Of a stretch of 6,408 nt of DNA, positions 1 through 5,294 are shown one piece after another. The notes beneath the pieces are model-generated. The model saw nothing but the letters and a program-made list of their open reading frames with translations. It was not told the origin of the DNA and did no database searches. Source of the DNA: Candidatus Omnitrophota bacterium. GTDB lineage: Bacteria; Omnitrophota; Gorgyraeia; Duberdicusellales; 4484-171. Location of the stretch: the NCBI GenBank assembly GCA_030631705.1, contig DAOVKQ010000040.1, positions 1 through 6,408 on the forward strand. Direction: 5' to 3'. How positions within the stretch are numbered: the first letter of the stretch is position 1; each line of letters begins with the position of its first letter. Position numbers and translations under genes: made by a program.

Positions 1-8
1 TCTTCCAT
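1..8 (-). CDS. Start of a further gene, truncated by the window edge
   Basis: The minus strand shows AAGGAGG (20-14), GATTG, then ATG GAA GA running off the left edge. The Shine-Dalgarno match and 5-base spacing are strong, so a gene almost certainly starts here. Only Met-Glu and two bases of the third codon are visible, so no function can be read. A dihydrolipoyl dehydrogenase (L-protein) would complete the pathway, but that is a guess from context. It lies 118 bases beyond the lipA stop, far looser than the upstream junctions, and has its own candidate promoter. Confidence 0.6.
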
Positions 9-63
9 CAATCCCTCCTTTGATTAAATTTTTATCTAACACCCGAACTCAGCGCTTAGAAGT

Positions 64-81
64 ACCGCCCGAAAGGGCAGC
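64..81 (-). other. GC-rich hairpin in the leader of the left-edge gene
   Basis: On the minus strand GCTGCCC-TTTC-GGGCGGT can form a 7-base-pair stem with two G-U pairs and a four-base loop. It lies between lipA and the next ATG, downstream of the candidate promoter. No U-run follows, so it is not a standard intrinsic terminator. It could be an attenuating or stabilising leader structure, or a weak terminator of another type. Confidence 0.4.
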
Positions 82-101
82 GATTACTGAATATAAGACC
101 C

Positions 102-130
102 ATTATTATCCGACTTTTGTCAAATGTCAA
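102..130 (-). promoter_or_regulatory. Candidate sigma-70-type promoter at the lipA 3' end
   Basis: The minus strand carries TTGACA (130-125, a perfect -35 hexamer), a 17-base spacer, and AATAAT (107-102, 5 of 6 matches to TATAAT). A second TTGACA at 123-118 has no properly spaced -10. The -35 overlaps the lipA TGA codon (129-127). Transcription would start near 95 and give a leader of about 85 bases before the next ATG at 8. The match is seen directly. Promoter activity is inferred, and AT-rich DNA produces such matches by chance. Confidence 0.45.
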
Positions 131-987
131 GGTCTGGCCCCCTCCATCCCCTCCAGATAACTATCGGCAAGGTAGGAACTCCTGACATAAGGGGCGCTCA
201 TAACGTAGCTAAATCCCAGGGAAAGAGCTGCTGCTTTGAAATAATCAAATTTCTCCGGCGGTATGTATTCTTTTACCCCATAGCTGGATAATGACGGAGC
301 CAGATACTGACCGATACTTAAGAAATTACAACCTACAGCTGTTAAATCTTTCAATACCGCTATAACTTCTGCATCGGTTTCTCCCAGCCCAAGCATAATG
401 CCTGATTTTACAAAAATGTCGCGGCCCGATTTTTTGAGAATTTCCAATACATTTAACGACCCCTGATAGCTGCTTTGCGGCCGGATACGGCTATAGAGAG
501 AGGGAACCGTTTCCACATTATGAGCTATTATATCGGCATCGGAGACCGATACCATTTTGATCAATTCGACATCACCCGAGAAATCAGGAATGAGCGCTTC
601 TATCTTTTTTACAAAGGAAAGCTCTTTAATCCGGTAGACAGTCTTTAAAAACATTTCCGCTCCTCCGTCACTCAAATCATCACGGCTGGGACTGGTGATA
701 ACTACATATTTTAATCCAAGCCTGTCGACAGCTTGTTTTATCCTCAACGGCTCGTTGTTATCCGGCGGCAACGGATGCCCTGTTTTGACCGCGCAGAATT
801 TACAGCTTCGCGTGCAAATATCACCTAAAATCATAAATGTAGCGACTCCTTTATTAAAACACTCTGAGATATTCGGACAACGGGCCTCCCGGCATACTGT
901 GTTAAGTTTAAGACCGTTAAGCAAAATTTTCATCTTGCGGCAAGAGACAAGATCTATTTTTTTATCCAACCATTGCTTTCGCATCAT
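127..987 (-). CDS. lipA: Lipoyl synthase (radical SAM)
   Basis: LipA inserts two sulfur atoms into a protein-bound octanoyl chain, using one radical-SAM [4Fe-4S] cluster and one sacrificial auxiliary cluster. The 286-residue product has all ligands: auxiliary cysteines C32, C37 and C43 (CREARCPNISEC, CX4CX5C), radical-SAM cysteines C58, C62 and C65 (CTRSCKFC, CX3CX2C), and the C-terminal RSSY (269-272) whose serine completes the auxiliary cluster. GDICTRSCKFCAV, VVITSPSRDDLSDGGA (95-110), HNVETVPSLYSRIRP (156-170) and VKSGIMLGLGET (193-204) are further family marks. The N-terminus is short but keeps KQWL, like the usual K-P-x-W-L. The start could be 987 or the next codon at 984. Both lie within the lipM-like gene, and only a weak GGA precedes them, pointing to coupled translation. 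It is the last complete gene of the cluster. Confidence 0.97.
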   Translation of the reverse strand: MMRKQWLDKKIDLVSCRKMKILLNGLKLNTVCREARCPNISECFNKGVATFMILGDICTRSCKFCAVKTGHPLPPDNNEPLRIKQAVDRLGLKYVVITSPSRDDLSDGGAEMFLKTVYRIKELSFVKKIEALIPDFSGDVELIKMVSVSDADIIAHNVETVPSLYSRIRPQSSYQGSLNVLEILKKSGRDIFVKSGIMLGLGETDAEVIAVLKDLTAVGCNFLSIGQYLAPSLSSYGVKEYIPPEKFDYFKAAALSLGFSYVMSAPYVRSSYLADSYLEGMEGARP

Positions 988-1777
988 CGTTAAAATTCCA
1001 GCTTTGCGACAAATATTTATTCTCCATCAACTGCTCAAGACATCCACGTTCTTCTATATCTAAATCTCCTAAGTTAAACTTTATACCGAATCGCTTTGCA
1101 AAACTGTCTTTAAGAATATCACAAAGATACGAGTAACAAAGTTCGTCATTAACCAAAACATCAAGGGACGCCGTCCTGGTCAAAGCATCCCGATTAAGCC
1201 CCTTAATCAGTTTGAATATAATTTCCCAATCAAGCCGCGCAGGAATCGACCCATGCTGAAAGATAACATCTTTGGAAATACGCTGGGCATTTCCGCCAAT
1301 CTTTTTACCCCCGGCTATAATGTCAAACTGTTCCCTGCCAAAAAAACAGAAATTATCCGCTCCACTATTTTTATCCTTGAGAATATCGCCGGCAAAACAA
1401 GCCTCTATACCGAGATGCCTGTAAAAATCCAGTAAAAAACTGTTTAAAACCTTATAAGAATCTTTAATTTTTCCCGGCAAGTCCAAATCCTCTCTTGAGC
1501 AGACTAAACTATAGGTCAATTCGTAATGATGGAATATCGCGGCTCCGCCGGTAATACGGCGAACAATGCCTATTTTTTTTCGATAACAATCATTGATATT
1601 AAGCACTGCCGTTGCGCGTTGGGAATAGCCTAAGGAAACAAAAGGATTCATCCAGCTATAAATCCGTAAAGTAGGCACTTTCTTCCTCCGGTATAAAAGG
1701 AACAAGGCTTCATCTTTAGCCATGTTATAAAAACCGTCTAAAGAATCGTCTAATATTATCCGCCAGTTTTTTTCCAT
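962..1777 (-). CDS. lipM: LipM-like octanoyl/lipoyl transferase (BPL/LplA/LipB superfamily)
   Basis: This 271-residue protein belongs to the biotin/lipoate ligase fold family. It shows NMAKDEAL (18-25), TLRIYSWMNPFVSLGYSQ (36-53), the acyl-binding loop RRITGGAAIFHHYELTYS (73-90), and GGKKIGGNAQ (156-165, conserved lysine K158/K159) followed by QHGSI (174-178). Cys144 (NFCFFGREQFD) falls where LipM-type octanoyltransferases keep their acyl-thioester cysteine. Ligases of the E. coli LplA type lack a cysteine there. I therefore favour octanoyl-ACP:GcvH transfer over ATP-dependent salvage. The adjacent lipA, which needs an octanoylated substrate, supports this. The glycine after TGG is replaced by Ala79, a small deviation. 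Its ATG lies inside the gcvPB tail (22-base overlap) and its stop lies inside lipA (26-base overlap), so it is probably translated by coupling. The superfamily is nearly certain. The LipM label is less so, and LipL or LplA activity is the alternative. Confidence 0.78.
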   Translation of the reverse strand: MEKNWRIILDDSLDGFYNMAKDEALFLLYRRKKVPTLRIYSWMNPFVSLGYSQRATAVLNINDCYRKKIGIVRRITGGAAIFHHYELTYSLVCSREDLDLPGKIKDSYKVLNSFLLDFYRHLGIEACFAGDILKDKNSGADNFCFFGREQFDIIAGGKKIGGNAQRISKDVIFQHGSIPARLDWEIIFKLIKGLNRDALTRTASLDVLVNDELCYSYLCDILKDSFAKRFGIKFNLGDLDIEERGCLEQLMENKYLSQSWNFNDDAKAMVG

Positions 1778-3207
1778 CTTAAATCAGGGGACCGCGCCGC
1801 GGCGGTTTCGTCAACGCGCCGCACAGGAGTAGTAAAAGGGGCATACTTAAATTTTTGAGGAGAAAATTGAATTTCACTATTAATTTCCTTCATAGCCGAG
1901 ATAAAATGGTCCAGAGTCTCCTTGCTTTCTGTTTCAGTAGGTTCAACCATCAAAGCCTCTTTTACAATAAGAGGAAAATAGATGGTCGGAGGATGGATTC
2001 CGAAATCAATAAGCCGCTTGGCAATTTCTAACACGCTTACACCGTTATCTCTCTGGTGTTCACAGGAAAAAACCACTTCGTGCATGCAAGCCTTCAAAGA
2101 TACCGCTTTATAATGATTTTTTAGCTTCTCTTTTATGTAACGGGCGTTTAATACCGAATTTTCAGCCACCCTCTTTAATCCTTGACGCCCTAAACGCAAA
2201 ATATATGCATAAGCTTTAACCAAAACCAAGAAATTACCGTAGAATGCCTTTACCCTTCCGATAGTATTTCTAAGCTCATAATTAAAGAAATATACATCGT
2301 TTTTCTTATCTACAACGGGAACGGGCAGGAATTCTTTAAGCTTATCAATAACTCCTAATGCCCCAACCCCCGGACCGCCGCTTCCATGAGGAGTAGAAAA
2401 AGTTTTATGCAAATTAAGATGTATTACATCAAACCCCATGCTAAAAGGATCAACAACCCCCATCAAAGGATTAAAGTTCGCACCGTCGTAATATAGAAAG
2501 GCTTTCTTCTTGTGAAGAATATCGCTTATATCAAGTATACGCTCTTCAAACAACCCTAAAGTGTTAGGATTGGTCAACATTATTGCCGCAGTATCATCAT
2601 CAACAACCTTGCTTAGCTCATCAACATCGACTAAACCTTCGGGAGTACTTTTTACCACCACTACATCATATCCGCACATGCTGGCGGTAGCGGGATTGGT
2701 TCCATGAGCAGAATCAGGAATAATAACTTTACTACGGCTATTTTTATTCAAATTATGATAAGCTCTGATAATAAGCAAACCGGCAAGCTCTGCCTGGGCT
2801 CCGGCAGCGGCTTGAAAACTAAATCGCGACATGCCTGTAACGGCGCAAAGAACTTTTCCCAAATCATAAACCAATTTAAGCGCTCCTTGCACCAAATCCT
2901 GGTCCTGGTAAGGATGTATTGAACCAAATTCTTTTATGCCGGCTAAATCCTCATTTAATTTAGGATTATATTTCATAGTACAAGACCCTAAAGGATAAAA
3001 ATTAGCATCAACTGAAAAGTTCAGCTTGCTTAAATTAATATAGTGACGGACCACATCAAGCTCGCCCAATGAAGGAAATTCCAATCGTTCACGCAGGAAC
3101 CTGGCAGGAATAAACTGTTTTATATCTTCAAACGAAACGCCGCATTCGTTTAAAAAACTGCTTTTTCGTCCCGGGACCGATTTATTAAAAATAATCTCTC
3201 TATTCAT
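1756..3207 (-). CDS. gcvPB: Glycine dehydrogenase (decarboxylating) subunit 2, split P-protein beta
   Basis: GcvPB is the PLP-binding half of the split P-protein and works as a complex with GcvPA. The 483-residue product is family-length. Motifs in order are YPLGSCTMKYNPK (71-83), AAAGAQAELAG (133-143), DSAHGTNPATA (165-175), TNPNTLGLFE (212-221), YYDGANFNP (239-247), the PLP-lysine segment HLNLHKTFSTPHGSGGPG (263-280, Schiff-base lysine K268), HPPTIYFPLIVKEALMVEPT (405-424) and the C-terminal PVRRVDE...AARSPDLRWKK (461-480). Translation starts at the base after the gcvPA stop (TAGATG) with no clear Shine-Dalgarno site, so coupling to gcvPA is likely and would support equal subunit amounts. 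Its last codons overlap the start of the lipM-like gene by 22 bases in another frame. The usual C-terminal motif is complete, so the overlap has not truncated it. Confidence 0.98.
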   Translation of the reverse strand: MNREIIFNKSVPGRKSSFLNECGVSFEDIKQFIPARFLRERLEFPSLGELDVVRHYINLSKLNFSVDANFYPLGSCTMKYNPKLNEDLAGIKEFGSIHPYQDQDLVQGALKLVYDLGKVLCAVTGMSRFSFQAAAGAQAELAGLLIIRAYHNLNKNSRSKVIIPDSAHGTNPATASMCGYDVVVVKSTPEGLVDVDELSKVVDDDTAAIMLTNPNTLGLFEERILDISDILHKKKAFLYYDGANFNPLMGVVDPFSMGFDVIHLNLHKTFSTPHGSGGPGVGALGVIDKLKEFLPVPVVDKKNDVYFFNYELRNTIGRVKAFYGNFLVLVKAYAYILRLGRQGLKRVAENSVLNARYIKEKLKNHYKAVSLKACMHEVVFSCEHQRDNGVSVLEIAKRLIDFGIHPPTIYFPLIVKEALMVEPTETESKETLDHFISAMKEINSEIQFSPQKFKYAPFTTPVRRVDETAAARSPDLRWKKTGG

Positions 3208-4542
3208 CTATGGGTTTATTAAATTTTCAACAAATTTATCAATATCATCTTTACTTTTTTTCTCGGTACAAGCGCTTAAAATATGATTTTTAAGATTGGG
3301 GTAAAAATTATCAAGAGCAAGACCGGCAATTATCTTATTTTGTTTAAGTTTCGCGAGAATGCCGGCAGATGGTTCTATCTGCCAAACAAATTCGTTGAAA
3401 AACCTCTCACCAAACGGCAGTTTCACCTTATGGGTCTGTTTTAACTTGCTATAAAGATAGTGAGCCATGGCTGTAGAACGTAAAGCAACATTCTGCAAGC
3501 CGTCTTTACCCATCAAAGAAAGGTAAATTGCTGCTCCGACAGCATTCAGCGACTGATTCGAACAAATATTACTAGTCGCTCTCTGGCGCCTTATGTGCTG
3601 CTCCCTGGTCTGAAGCGTAAGACAAAAAGCAAAAGCCCCGTCAGCATCTTTGGTCTTACCGGCTATCCTGCCGGGAATCTGACGCGTGTATTTTTCTTTT
3701 GTCGCCAAAAAGCCAAATGTAGGACCGCCAAAATTCATTCCTCCGCCAAAGGGCTGTCCATCACCGCAGACAATATCAACGCCTAAATCCGCCGGCTGTT
3801 TTAGAATCGACAAAGACATCGGATTAGCGGTTAAAACAAAAACCGCACCTTTGGCCTTAGCAAAACGTCCTATTTCTTCCAGGTCTTCAATCAAGCCGAA
3901 GAAATTCGGGCTTTGGACCACAATACACGCTGTATCTTCATCAATTTCTTTTTTTAAAAAATCAAAATCGATTAAACCGTCAGGGCAAAAACCCACCTCG
4001 TTTATTGAACAATCAACGCCGGACAAATAAGTACGCACTGTCTTTCTGTATTCCGGATGAGTAGTTTCGGAAACTATAACTTTATTTCTCTTTGTTATCC
4101 GTAAGGCCATTAATACCGCTTCGGACAGACTGCTCGCCCCGTCATACAACGAGGCATTAGAAACATCCATTCCCGTCAGCAAACAGATAAAGGTTTGATA
4201 TTCGTATATCGCCTGCAATACCCCTTGAGAACACTCCGGCTGATAAGGAGTATACGGCGTATAAAATTCTGTTCGATAAAGTATATGGTTTAATGCCGAA
4301 GGAATGTAATGATCGTATATGCCGGCCCCAAGGAATGAATTAAAGTTTTCAATACTACTATTCTGCTTTGCCAAACTCTCAATATAACTCTTAACTTCTG
4401 CTTCGCTTAATCCTGACGCTATGTCCGGATTGCCTGTACGAACCTCCTGGGGTAAATGACCATAAAGTTCATCCAGGGAAGAAAGACCCAACTCATTAAG
4501 CATCTCTTTAATCTGTGCGGATGTATTTAAAATATAAGGCAT
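3208..4542 (-). CDS. gcvPA: Glycine dehydrogenase (decarboxylating) subunit 1, split P-protein alpha
   Basis: GcvPA is the N-terminal half of the P-protein. With GcvPB it forms the PLP-dependent glycine decarboxylase that loads CO2-free aminomethyl onto lipoyl-GcvH. The 444-residue length is normal for the split subunit. Diagnostic motifs are FLGAGIYDHYIP (70-81), YTPYQPECSQGVLQAIYEYQ (97-116), SLYDGASSLSEA (131-142), GDGQPFGGGMNFGGP (260-274), RIAGKTKDADG (292-302) and TLQTREQHIRRQRATSNICS (309-328). It carries no PLP lysine, as expected, since that lies in GcvPB. The start MPYILNTSAQIKEML fits the family. Only a weak AGAAG sits 8 bases upstream, so it may rely partly on reinitiation after gcvH. 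Its TAG stop is followed directly by the gcvPB ATG. Confidence 0.97.
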   Translation of the reverse strand: MPYILNTSAQIKEMLNELGLSSLDELYGHLPQEVRTGNPDIASGLSEAEVKSYIESLAKQNSSIENFNSFLGAGIYDHYIPSALNHILYRTEFYTPYTPYQPECSQGVLQAIYEYQTFICLLTGMDVSNASLYDGASSLSEAVLMALRITKRNKVIVSETTHPEYRKTVRTYLSGVDCSINEVGFCPDGLIDFDFLKKEIDEDTACIVVQSPNFFGLIEDLEEIGRFAKAKGAVFVLTANPMSLSILKQPADLGVDIVCGDGQPFGGGMNFGGPTFGFLATKEKYTRQIPGRIAGKTKDADGAFAFCLTLQTREQHIRRQRATSNICSNQSLNAVGAAIYLSLMGKDGLQNVALRSTAMAHYLYSKLKQTHKVKLPFGERFFNEFVWQIEPSAGILAKLKQNKIIAGLALDNFYPNLKNHILSACTEKKSKDDIDKFVENLINP

Positions 4543-4580
4543 AAGTGTAACTTCTGATTAAATCTAATTAGCAATCTATT

Positions 4581-4958
4581 TTATTTATTTTCTTTTCCTA
4601 TAAAATCTTTATAAGCGTCTTCATCCAACAGGCTTTGAAGCTGAGAAACATCCCTGATGCGGACCTTAACCATCCACCCTTGACTCTGAGGGCTTTCATT
4701 TACCAATTGGGGATTATCCGATAAAGCGGCGTTTAGTTCAAGAACTTCTCCCGACAAGGGAGCATAAACCTCGGCTGCCGCTTTAGTGGATTCAATAGTA
4801 GCGAATTGTTGCCCCTGAATTAAATTATCTCCTGCCTCGGGAAGTTCAACAAATACAATGTCACCAAGCTCTTTCTGCGCATAATCCGTTATGCCTATGG
4901 TAGCTGTGTTTTCTTCAATCCTTATCCATTCATGACTTTTGGTAAACTTCACTTCCAT
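4581..4958 (-). CDS. gcvH: Glycine cleavage system H-protein (lipoyl carrier)
   Basis: GcvH carries the lipoyl arm that shuttles aminomethyl and dihydrolipoyl intermediates between the P-, T- and L-proteins. From the start at 4958 it is 125 residues, the normal H-protein length. The N-terminus FTKSHEWIRIEENTATIGIT (5-24) is typical. The lipoylation hairpin ATIESTKAAAEVYAPLSGEV (53-72) places the modified lysine at K59, and the C-terminal GWMVKVRI (94-101) is present. ESTKAAA replaces the commoner ESVKAAS, a conservative change. Because the cluster also contains lipM-like and lipA genes, K59 is the likely site where octanoate is first attached and converted to lipoate. gcvPA follows after 38 bases. 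I chose the start because of the GAGGAGG site upstream and the fit to the family N-terminus. Confidence 0.97.
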   Translation of the reverse strand: MEVKFTKSHEWIRIEENTATIGITDYAQKELGDIVFVELPEAGDNLIQGQQFATIESTKAAAEVYAPLSGEVLELNAALSDNPQLVNESPQSQGWMVKVRIRDVSQLQSLLDEDAYKDFIGKENK

Positions 4959-4963
4959 GCTAA

Positions 4964-4970
4964 CCTCCTC
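4964..4970 (-). promoter_or_regulatory. Strong ribosome binding site fixing the gcvH start
   Basis: The minus strand reads GAGGAGG, then TTAGC, then ATG at 4958. The spacing of 5 bases is optimal. The site selects the start at 4958 (MEVKFTKSHEW) over the in-frame upstream ATG at 4991, whose extra residues (MTEPGFIEEVS) are unlike any GcvH N-terminus and come from this leader and the adjoining end of the left array. It is the strongest Shine-Dalgarno site of the gcv genes in the window. Confidence 0.9.
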
Positions 4971-4986
4971 AATGAACCCAGGTTCT

Positions 4987-5035
4987 GTCAAAACTATAAA
5001 CTACAATACACAATAGACAATACCGAAATTACAAA
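4987..5035. repeat. Inner left arm: outward-pointing 7-base repeat array
   Basis: Seven consecutive 7-mers are readable on the minus strand from 5035 downward: TTTGTAA, TTTCGGT, ATTGTCT, ATTGTGT, ATTGTAG, TTTATAG, TTTTGAC. The array begins about 10 bases beyond the remnant's stop codon at 5045 and runs away from it toward gcvH. It is the inverted counterpart of 5129-5177, with exact 13-base and 11-base complementary segments. The arrays on either side of the remnant are therefore symmetrical and T-rich in the outward direction. The array ends roughly 15 bases before the gcvH Shine-Dalgarno site. The remaining leader contains a near-palindrome, gaacccaggttc (4974-4985). Confidence 0.75.
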
Positions 5036-5044
5036 CAAGAAATC

Positions 5045-5121
5045 TTATGCCGATTTATCAATGATTGATGTAAATATATTCTCTCCTCTAAATTATAAGA
5101 CTTTATTTGATCCTTAGCCAT
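5045..5121 (-). pseudogene. Internally deleted four-helix-bundle (S23/IVP-like) gene remnant
   Basis: From the ATG at 5121 the minus strand reads MAKDQIKSYNLEER. This resembles the start of one subgroup of the four-helix-bundle family (TIGR02436 / Pfam 23S_rRNA_IVP), whose members begin with a short basic leader followed by Y-D-L-E-E-R-T. In a different frame the minus strand from 5077 to 5045 reads IFTSIIDKSA and then TAA, which resembles that family's C-terminal helix end and stop. Intact members are about 110-130 residues, so roughly the middle 90-100 codons would be missing. The junction lies near 5078-5085 (GAGGAGAGAAT) and is out of frame. Read straight through, the ATG gives only a 30-codon ORF ending at 5029 with a meaningless tail. 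Inverted 7-base arrays abut it on both sides. The family call rests on remembered family termini and not on a search. A chance ORF remains possible. Confidence 0.5.
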
Positions 5122-5128
5122 TATTTTG

Positions 5129-5177
5129 TTTATTGTATATTTGGTATTGTGTATTGTTTGTAATTTGGAATTTGTAA
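5129..5177. repeat. Inner right arm: outward-pointing 7-base repeat array
   Basis: Seven consecutive plus-strand 7-mers are readable: TTTATTG, TATATTT, GGTATTG, TGTATTG, TTTGTAA, TTTGGAA, TTTGTAA. The array starts 8 bases from the ATG of the decayed ORF at 5121 and points away from it. It forms an imperfect inverted repeat with the array at 4987-5035. The 13-mer at 5145-5157 is the exact reverse complement of 5003-5015, and the 11-mer at 5156-5166 is the exact reverse complement of 5026-5036. The two arms enclose the pseudogene remnant and nothing else. Confidence 0.75.
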
Positions 5178-5210
5178 TTTAAAGTCATAGCCTGATTATT
5201 GGATTCCTGC

Positions 5211-5273
5211 TTTGTATTTTGAATTTCAGACATTTTGAGTTTATTTAGAGTTTAGGATTTAGGGTTTTCCTTA
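5211..5273. repeat. Outer degenerate 7-base repeat array
   Basis: Reading the plus strand in steps of seven from 5211 gives TTTGTAT, TTTGAAT, TTCAGAC, ATTTTGA, GTTTATT, TAGAGTT, TAGGATT, TAGGGTT. This is a run of drifting T-rich units with a 7-base period. The best-preserved part is TTTAGAG-TTTAGGA-TTTAGGG at 5244-5264. It begins about 20 bases after the gcvT stop codon and has the same strand orientation as the inner right array at 5129-5177, but a different phase. Between the two arrays, 5181-5210 shows no clear repeat. It has no U-tract hairpin and so is not an obvious terminator for gcvT. The period is seen directly. Membership of the same element as the inner arrays is inferred from unit length, composition and orientation. 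Confidence 0.6.
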
Positions 5274-5294
5274 ATATTCTTTTGATAAAACACA

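Noticed and set aside
4974..4985. Near-palindrome gaacccaggttc ahead of gcvH as an operator or hairpin.
   Set aside because: It is imperfect, 12 bases long and isolated, which is not enough to call a site. It is mentioned under the left array.
4959..4991. The upstream ATG at 4991 as the gcvH start (11 extra residues).
   Set aside because: The extension translates the leader and its Shine-Dalgarno site. The GAGGAGG site points to 4958.
5057..5069. 13-base palindrome atcaat-g-attgat as a possible operator.
   Set aside because: It lies within the C-terminal codons of the putative relic and is explained by them. It is short and AT-rich.
5114..5233. A 39-codon ORF on the minus strand (MSEIQNTKQESNNQ...) running through the right 7-base array.
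   Set aside because: It is the translation of the repeats (rich in N, Q, T, Y and K), has no ribosome binding site, and ends just inside the relic. A 7-base period without stop codons readily gives such ORFs.
5258..5264. TTTAGGG, identical to the plant telomere unit.
   Set aside because: It is a single copy within a drifting array in a clearly bacterial operon. It is not telomeric.
4987..5273. Possible CRISPR array.
   Set aside because: Units are 7 bases, degenerate and contiguous, with no repeat-spacer alternation and no cas genes.
4990..5290. Shared AAAAC at 4990-4994 and 5286-5290 as a target-site duplication of the inserted element.
   Set aside because: Five AT-rich bases recur by chance here, and the element's ends are not defined.
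4959..5294. Glycine riboswitch or an intrinsic terminator between gcvT and gcvH.
   Set aside because: I see no GC-rich hairpin with a U-run and no recognisable paired glycine-aptamer structure. Any riboswitch would be expected upstream of gcvT, outside the window.
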